Source: Thoreauomyces humboldtii
Lineage: Eukaryota > Chytridiomycota > Chytridiomycetes > Spizellomycetales > Powellomycetaceae
Reading direction: 5' to 3'
DNA length: 28,571 nucleotides
Assembly: GCA_027596035.1 (NCBI GenBank)
Contig: JADGJA010000238.1
Location: 1 to 28,571 of the forward strand
Position numbers and translations under genes: made by a program. This document shows, one piece after another, positions 23,698 to 28,571 of the stretch; position 1 is the stretch's first letter, and every line of letters starts with the position of its first letter. The notes beneath the pieces were generated by a model. It did not search any database, was not told the DNA's origin, and worked only from the letters and a program-made list of their open reading frames with translations.

Positions 23698-24002
23698 TCC
23701 CTTCTGCCTACGGTACCCTTCTGCCTACGGAACCCTTCTGCCTACGCTTCCCTTCTCTATCATCCAACCCTTGCTTGTTGGACAAGCGCGTAATTCTTTC
23801 CCCGTAATTCATTTGTTTCTGTGCCCTTCACGAGCCTTGCCGAACATGCCGTTCGCGTCTTGGCTGTCCGAGTCTTGGCCCTCACGCGTTCGTACGCACA
23901 GTCGCCGCAGGCTCGAGCGCCATCTTGACCTTTAGAAATTCTTATCACTTGCATTGACCCTTCTCCTTCCTGAAATCTTCAATCGCAACTACATCTGTCG
24001 TT
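23698..24002. other. Intergenic region between GYF and AIP1 genes
   Basis: This 305-bp gap holds the GYF 3' UTR, beginning with the triplicate 17-bp repeat, and then the AIP1 promoter and leader. It is pyrimidine-rich on the plus strand. I see no gene in it. Confidence 0.5.
23699..23749 (+). repeat. Three tandem copies of a 17-bp unit in the GYF 3' UTR
   Basis: The unit CCCTTCTGCCTACGGTA occurs at 23699-23715, 23716-23732 and 23733-23749. The first 14 bases are identical in all copies and the last three vary. A partial fourth copy (CCCTTCT) follows. It begins one base after the GYF stop codon, so it will be transcribed. Confidence 0.9.
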
Positions 24003-26475
24003 ATGTCATCTACTCGCAGTAAGAGCCATGGGAGCATCAGCGATAAATGACGGTGCAGAACGGTTTGCTCACGATTGGTTGTCAGCTGGAACCTACGCCC
24101 CACAGCCAAGCACGGAACGAGGCCGCGCGGTGCACTTGAGCGGCGATCCCAAGGGGGTGAACTTCCTCTACACGAATGGCCGATCAGTGATCATTCGAAA
24201 CCTCGCGGTACCATAAAAGCTTGTGTGGGAAACCTCGAACTTGGGACCGTTCCCTCATTCTTGAACGTTGAACATTCACAGAACCCTGAAATCAGCAAAG
24301 AATACACGCAACACACCGCGCAGGCGACCGTCGCCCGCTACTCTCCCAGCGGATTCTACATCGCATCGGCGGGTTCGTGATGGCTCATGGGAAGCTGGGC
24401 AAACACGGGAAGAATGTCGTCTAAAACAGCGATGCGTTTGGTTTGCCTCTCAGATGTGCAAGGAAATATTCGCATTTGGGACACGGTTGGGACGGAAAGC
24501 ATCCTGAAGACTGAGACGCGAGTTTTCGCGGGCAAGGTCAACGATCTTGCCTGGGACTTTGAGAGCAAGCGTCTCATCGCTGTCGGCGAGGGGAAGGACA
24601 GGTCAGCGATGCGTCTTACGAGAATTCCCATCGGTTAGGATGCTTGGAAGGCTCATGAAGGAGCTTTCTGTTTTGAAAACAGATTCGGTCATGCATTCCT
24701 CTTCGATACGGCTTCGTCCGTCGGGGAAATCGGAGGACATAGCAAGGTCATCAATTCTGTCGACATCCGACCGGGACGACCTTTGCGCGCCATCACCGGG
24801 TCCGATGACATGACCGTCAACTTCTACCACGGCGTCCCGTTCAAGTTCAACAAGAGCAGTAGCGATCACACGCGATTCGTTAACTGCGTGCGGTACTCGC
24901 CTACTGGCGATCACTTTGTATCGGCGGGCGGTGACGGGAAGGTGAGCTTTAGAGAGCATGGCGAAAAATTTGAGGTAGTCGCTTTGCTGATATCAGCTGC
25001 ATCTCAGCTCTTCCTGTATGATGGAAAGGAGGGTAACAAACTTGCGGATTTAAGCTCTGCCGAGGATTCTCACAAGGGAGGCATCTATTCCGTCTCCTGG
25101 AGCCCAGATGGAAAGAGTCTGCTTAGTGCTTCGGCTGATATGACGACCAAAATCTGGGATATCGCCGCACAGAAAGTTGTCAGATCATGGGAATTCTCAT
25201 CATCGCCATCATTCGACGACCAGCAGGTGGGCTGCCTCTGGCAGGGCGACAGCCTCATCTCGCTGTCGCTTTCCGGAGATCTCAACTACCTGAACAATGG
25301 TTCGGGGGGAATCGCTCGAGTGGTCAGGGGTCACAACAAGGGAATCACTGCTCTTACAGTGGCCCCTGATTCTACTATCTGGAGTGGCAGCTACGATGGC
25401 AGAGTCTGCGCTTGGGAGAACGCGGCCGGTACGGCCAAGGTACCGAGTGGCAGTGCGCACTCCAATCAGGTTACCGGTCTTGCCTTTTCTGATGGGACGC
25501 TGTACTCGACTGCCATGGATGACACGCTGAGAGCGGTCTCTTCCGATCAGGGTGCCTTAGCGTTTGCGTGAGTGCAGCGCTTTCGCATCAGGTTTACACT
25601 TGACCTGGAAATATACTCACAATATCTATTCCTTACTACAGTGGCTCCGCCATATCAACCAACGGTATCCCTAAGGCAGTTGCCGCCAAAAACGGACTTG
25701 CCATCGCGGTCACGATCAACAACCAGATTATAATCACGAAGCAGGGCGCTCGTGTATCTGAGATCAAGGTGGAATGGACACCTTGGAGCATCGCCATCTC
25801 ACCAGATGGCGCTCAGGTTGCCGTCGGCTCGGAGGTATGATCGGTCACTGGAAGCCCACCCTTGACCTGTCTCACTGCCTGCGGCTTACAGCTTCCTTGA
25901 TCAGGATCATAAAATTCGCCTCTACACGCTCGACAAGGAGACCCTGGTCGAGAAGGGAACTCTTGACGGGAACCGCGGGTCTGTTACCACCTTGGCGTAC
26001 TCTCCAGATGGCACCATGCTCGCTGCTGGAGATTCTCAATCCAAGATTGTTGTCTACGATTCGGCATCTCACGAGGTTTGTCATCTTGTATAAGGTTGTC
26101 AGGGCAATCTTCTGTGGAGTCGACCATCTGAGCATTTATCAAATCAGATCAAGATTCACCAATGGGTTTTCCACACGGCCCGCGTCAACGCGCTGGCCTG
26201 GTCGAGCGACTCAAAGTACGCCGTCTCAGGCTCCCTGGACACCAACGTCGAGATCTGGAGCGTCGACAAACCCATGAAGCATGTTACCATAAAGAATGCT
26301 CACCTCGAGGGCGTCACGGGAGTAGGGTTCATTGGTTCCGGTGCCACGAAGATCGCCAGTTCGGGAGCGGACGGTTTTGTCAAGGTATCGAATCCGAGGG
26401 TGCTATCGGAACCGGTTGAAATCCTGCTGAATATATTTTCTTTTCCAGGTCTGGGACGTTGTGCTTCACCAATAG
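24003..26475 (+). CDS. AIP1: Actin-interacting protein 1 (WDR1 family)
   Basis: AIP1 works with cofilin to sever and disassemble actin filaments at cortical patches. Exons: 24003-24018, 24086-24207, 24282-24372, 24454-24601, 24683-24941, 25008-25567, 25642-25834, 25905-26075, 26148-26384, 26449-26475 (1,824 nt, 607 residues; AIP1 is usually about 600-615). It should fold as two seven-bladed WD40 propellers. Diagnostic stretches are GDPKGVNFLYTNGRSVIIRN, YSPSGFYIASADVQGNIRIW, VGEGKDRFGHAFLFDT, PFKFNKSSSDHTRFVNCVRY, GVTGVGFIGSGATKIASSGA and the C-terminus FVKVWDVVLHQ. The first coding exon is only 16 nt (MSSTR plus one base), so the start rests on splice logic: GTAAGA donor and CAG acceptor restore the family N-terminus. 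Nine introns of 64-81 bp interrupt it; the one at 24373-24453 has a GTTCGT donor. No residue in the recognisable blades is obviously lost. Confidence 0.95.
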
Positions 26476-26784
26476 GTAGAATAATATCATCTACCGTCGT
26501 TTCTCTGCGGCACTGATTTCGATGCTCAACTGCTGCTGGCGCCTTTCTTCCTCGACTACCGACCATTACCCGCGACTGCGTTGCGCTTACACGGTCCTAT
26601 CGTCGGCCGTTGGCGTGGCTCGTCGACAGCGACTAAGAATAGATAGGATACCAGGAAGGATATTTAGCTGCAAAAGTATCGCTGACGAGAACTGGCTATG
26701 AATAGAGAAGGATCAGTGCATACAGAGAACAACAGTACACACCAGGTATGGTTTTGATTACTTGCTCAACAACAATCAGAAAAC
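26476..26784. other. Intergenic region after AIP1
   Basis: This 309-bp gap holds the AIP1 3' flank and the upstream region of the next gene. I see no coding segment, repeat or RNA gene. Confidence 0.5.
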
Positions 26785-28343
26785 ATGGGTCGAAACCGTT
26801 CTTCTCTGCCCGGCCCTCCTCCGAATGTCGTAACGGGTGCCAGCACGCCTTCCAATGCACCCCTGACTCCGATTACGCTCGCGACGGCCACGTCCAAAGT
26901 CTCCACTTCGGCAGGTCCCCCAGTGACTTGGTATACGAAACTAGAGGAAGAGGCGGCAAAAGGCCTTGCCCTTCTGAAGGGTATTGCCGAGGCATGCGTT
27001 GCGTGAGTTATGAGCTGTTGGAGGGTCAATCTTGTTAGCTGCTGAGGCTGATCGAGAACATAGAGTTGCGATCATCATCGCTTTTTGCCTGTTTGTGCAA
27101 GCGCTTTACAGGGGCACCGACATGGCGGGGGTGATGGGTAACCTTCTCACCCCAAGAAATACCCGCGCGCCGGTTGATCGACGGCAAGCTCCGCCTGCAG
27201 CGACGTGTATCTGCCCGCAGACCTGAGGTAGGGGTGACACCATGCTGTTCAGTCCCAAATTTTGGCGATTGACATCCCGACGCGATACCGGCAATAGAGC
27301 GTTTGATAATAGAACGTTCGGATATCGACAAAAGGAAGGATGGGTGACCGACTTCATCCATAATATACAGGCAAACCAGTCTTATGCCATTTTCCATCTT
27401 CTGGTTTTTTTCCTTTTGCAGTCCGCTCGATAATGCAACTTCGGTTTAACGATGGGAGATTGATGACGGTGCTAGTGCCCATAGTTGCCTCTGGAACCTC
27501 TTCCATCTGTTCTATTTCTGGTTCTGTGGTGTGGCAAGCGCCAAGGCTGAATGGCTGATTCCCCGTCTCGAAATAGGGCGGAAGAGCGCCACCTGGCAAG
27601 AAACTAGGAGTACTTATAAATGGGTCAGAGCGAACTTCCCCATCGCAAAGGTTCGGACTGTTCTGCGCTTTGCCTACTTGAAGCTCATACAGTAGATCCG
27701 CAAGCTCACCTCCAACTCATGTGTTTCCGCGAGCAACTACCGTTTCTAGCGACGACTCTGTTCGTCGTTTGGCCCACGCCCTCTGTCCATTTCTGGTGGC
27801 GTGTCATCGCCTTCGTCCTCGGTACCTGGGGCTTTGCCATATTTGTTGACACGAAACGCGGTCACCGCGATCGGGTAATACCGGTCCGCATCCGCACGCC
27901 TGCCGATTTCTACGCTCAGGACGGTACCTTCTGGTCTTGGGAAGATTACATCGCCTTTTGGGACCGGGTTGGTGATTTATCTTTGGAGCAACAACAGTGG
28001 TGGCACACGCTTGCCACTGTAGATCGACAAGCGAAGGACTACCTGCTAAGCCTGAAGTATCCCGTCAGTGATGCCGTGTCGTCTGGCGTTGTCAGTAAGT
28101 AACCAGAGTTTTCCTTACTGGGCCGGTCGTTTGTCTTCAAGCTCTAATCAACCACGTCGCAGATGCTCTTAGAGACAAAAACGTCGGCTTTCGCGATAGC
28201 GGCTTGCGACTTCATTGGCAGCCCAGGTACGTAACGACGTTTTCCTTTCCAATCTTTTAAGCACCTGGCGAATATTGAATGTACTGTTCGGCAGATATCG
28301 TTTGCACCACTCTGTCGAAATGCCGCCTCCTTACGAAGAGTAG
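26785..28343 (+). CDS. Unrecognised membrane protein with C-terminal PPPY motif
   Basis: I do not recognise this protein. The likely first exon, 26785-27002, starts MGRNRSSLPGPPPNVV, is Pro/Ser/Thr-rich and ends with a helix (KLEEEAAKGLALLKGIAEA) before a GTGAGT donor. The 3' end is clear: coding to 28094, then 28163-28226 and 28295-28343, with two 68-bp introns (GTAAGT and GTACGT donors). The C-terminal part has one or two hydrophobic helices (LPFLATTLFVVW, WWRVIAFVLGTWGFAIFV), a Trp-rich soluble region (FWSWEDYIAFWDRVGDLSLE) and ends VEMPPPYEE, a PY motif of the kind WW domains of Nedd4/Rsp5 ligases bind. A third hydrophobic segment (LWNLFHLFYFWFCGVA) is encoded around 27487-27535. The exons between 27003 and about 27740 are unresolved; one option for exon 2 starts at 27117, another at 27047. 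Two separate genes remain possible. Confidence 0.55.
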
Positions 28344-28490
28344 GGCCGGAGTAGGGTCTCAACAACGTCTCGCCGAGACCGGCACTCATTGGACGATGGC
28401 TGCTTCACCGACCGGTCGTCGAAATTGTGATACTCAACCTGTACCCCCATCTTTTCCCCTTTCTTTTTTTTCTTCGTCGCCAGACTCACG
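28344..28490 (+). other. 3' flank of the PPPY protein gene
   Basis: Non-coding bases after the stop at 28343, with a pyrimidine-rich run near 28444-28473. This is probably the last reliable sequence of the window, because everything after about 28490 mirrors it. Confidence 0.5.
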
Positions 28491-28571
28491 CGTGTGGGGG
28501 CGGAGCAAAAAAAGAAAGGGGGAAAGATGGGGGGGCAGGTTGGGTGTGGCGATTTGGGCGGCCGGGGGGTG
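28410..28571. repeat. Terminal fold-back inverted repeat, probable artefact
   Basis: Bases 28507-28571 align without gaps to the reverse complement of 28406-28470, with 52 of 65 identical. All 13 mismatches are G in the right-hand copy. The inner part, 28491-28506, also aligns to the complement of 28471-28490 after a 4-base gap, with four mismatches, three of them to G. The centre is the palindrome CACGCGTG. A natural inverted repeat would not diverge only towards G on one arm. I read this as a fold-back read with low-quality G miscalls joined at a contig end. Confidence 0.85.

Noticed and set aside
28432..28545. Transcription terminator or structured RNA at the right edge
   Set aside because: The stem looked convincing at first, but the similarity extends through the loop and out to the window edge, with mismatches almost only to G on one arm. 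A fold-back artefact explains this better.
1..28571. CRISPR arrays, insertion sequences, tRNA or rRNA genes
   Set aside because: I looked on both strands. The only tandem repeat of note is the 17-bp triplicate, there is no spacer-repeat pattern, no transposase, and no tRNA-like arms or rRNA signature.

Overview
The window is nuclear DNA of an intron-rich eukaryote, most likely a fungus. All eight protein genes I can follow are cut by short GT-AG introns, mostly 48-90 bp, and spacing between genes is tight. The gene set points to a fungus: a Dip1/Ldb17-type SPIN90 protein, a Smy2/Syh1-type GYF protein, AIP1, Snf8 and mitochondrial aconitase. A 3,333-residue BEACH protein with an upstream lectin-like domain resembles neurobeachin/LRBA more than the shorter yeast Bph1, so an early-diverging lineage is possible. 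That placement is inference only.

Layout: 176-1022 (+) mitochondrial ribosomal protein bL12m; 1216-11899 (+) giant BEACH-WD40 protein; 11900-12301 intergenic, holding a perfect 54-bp inverted repeat; 12302-13747 (+) Dip1/Ldb17; 14267-15224 (-) ESCRT-II subunit Snf8; 15775-18610 (-) mitochondrial aconitase; 18611-19556 a divergent promoter region with a G-quadruplex-type motif and pyrimidine tracts; 19557-23697 (+) GYF-domain protein; 24003-26475 (+) actin-interacting protein 1; 26785-28343 (+) an unrecognised membrane protein ending in a PPPY motif, with its middle exons unresolved. For the seven recognised genes I placed every exon edge by hand. The summed exon lengths are multiples of three and the joined products match family lengths, so these models should be close.

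The genes are housekeeping and do not form one pathway. Two themes recur: actin dynamics (Dip1, AIP1) and membrane traffic (BEACH protein, Snf8). Two others are mitochondrial (bL12m, aconitase).

I found no convincing new biological system. The strongest unexplained signal is at the right edge. The last ~80 bases are a fold-back copy of the preceding ~80, and 16 of 17 substitutions in the copy are to G, which looks like a sequencing or assembly artefact at a contig end. Other points worth checking are the 54-bp perfect hairpin, recurrent GTTCG splice donors, and the PPPY membrane protein.
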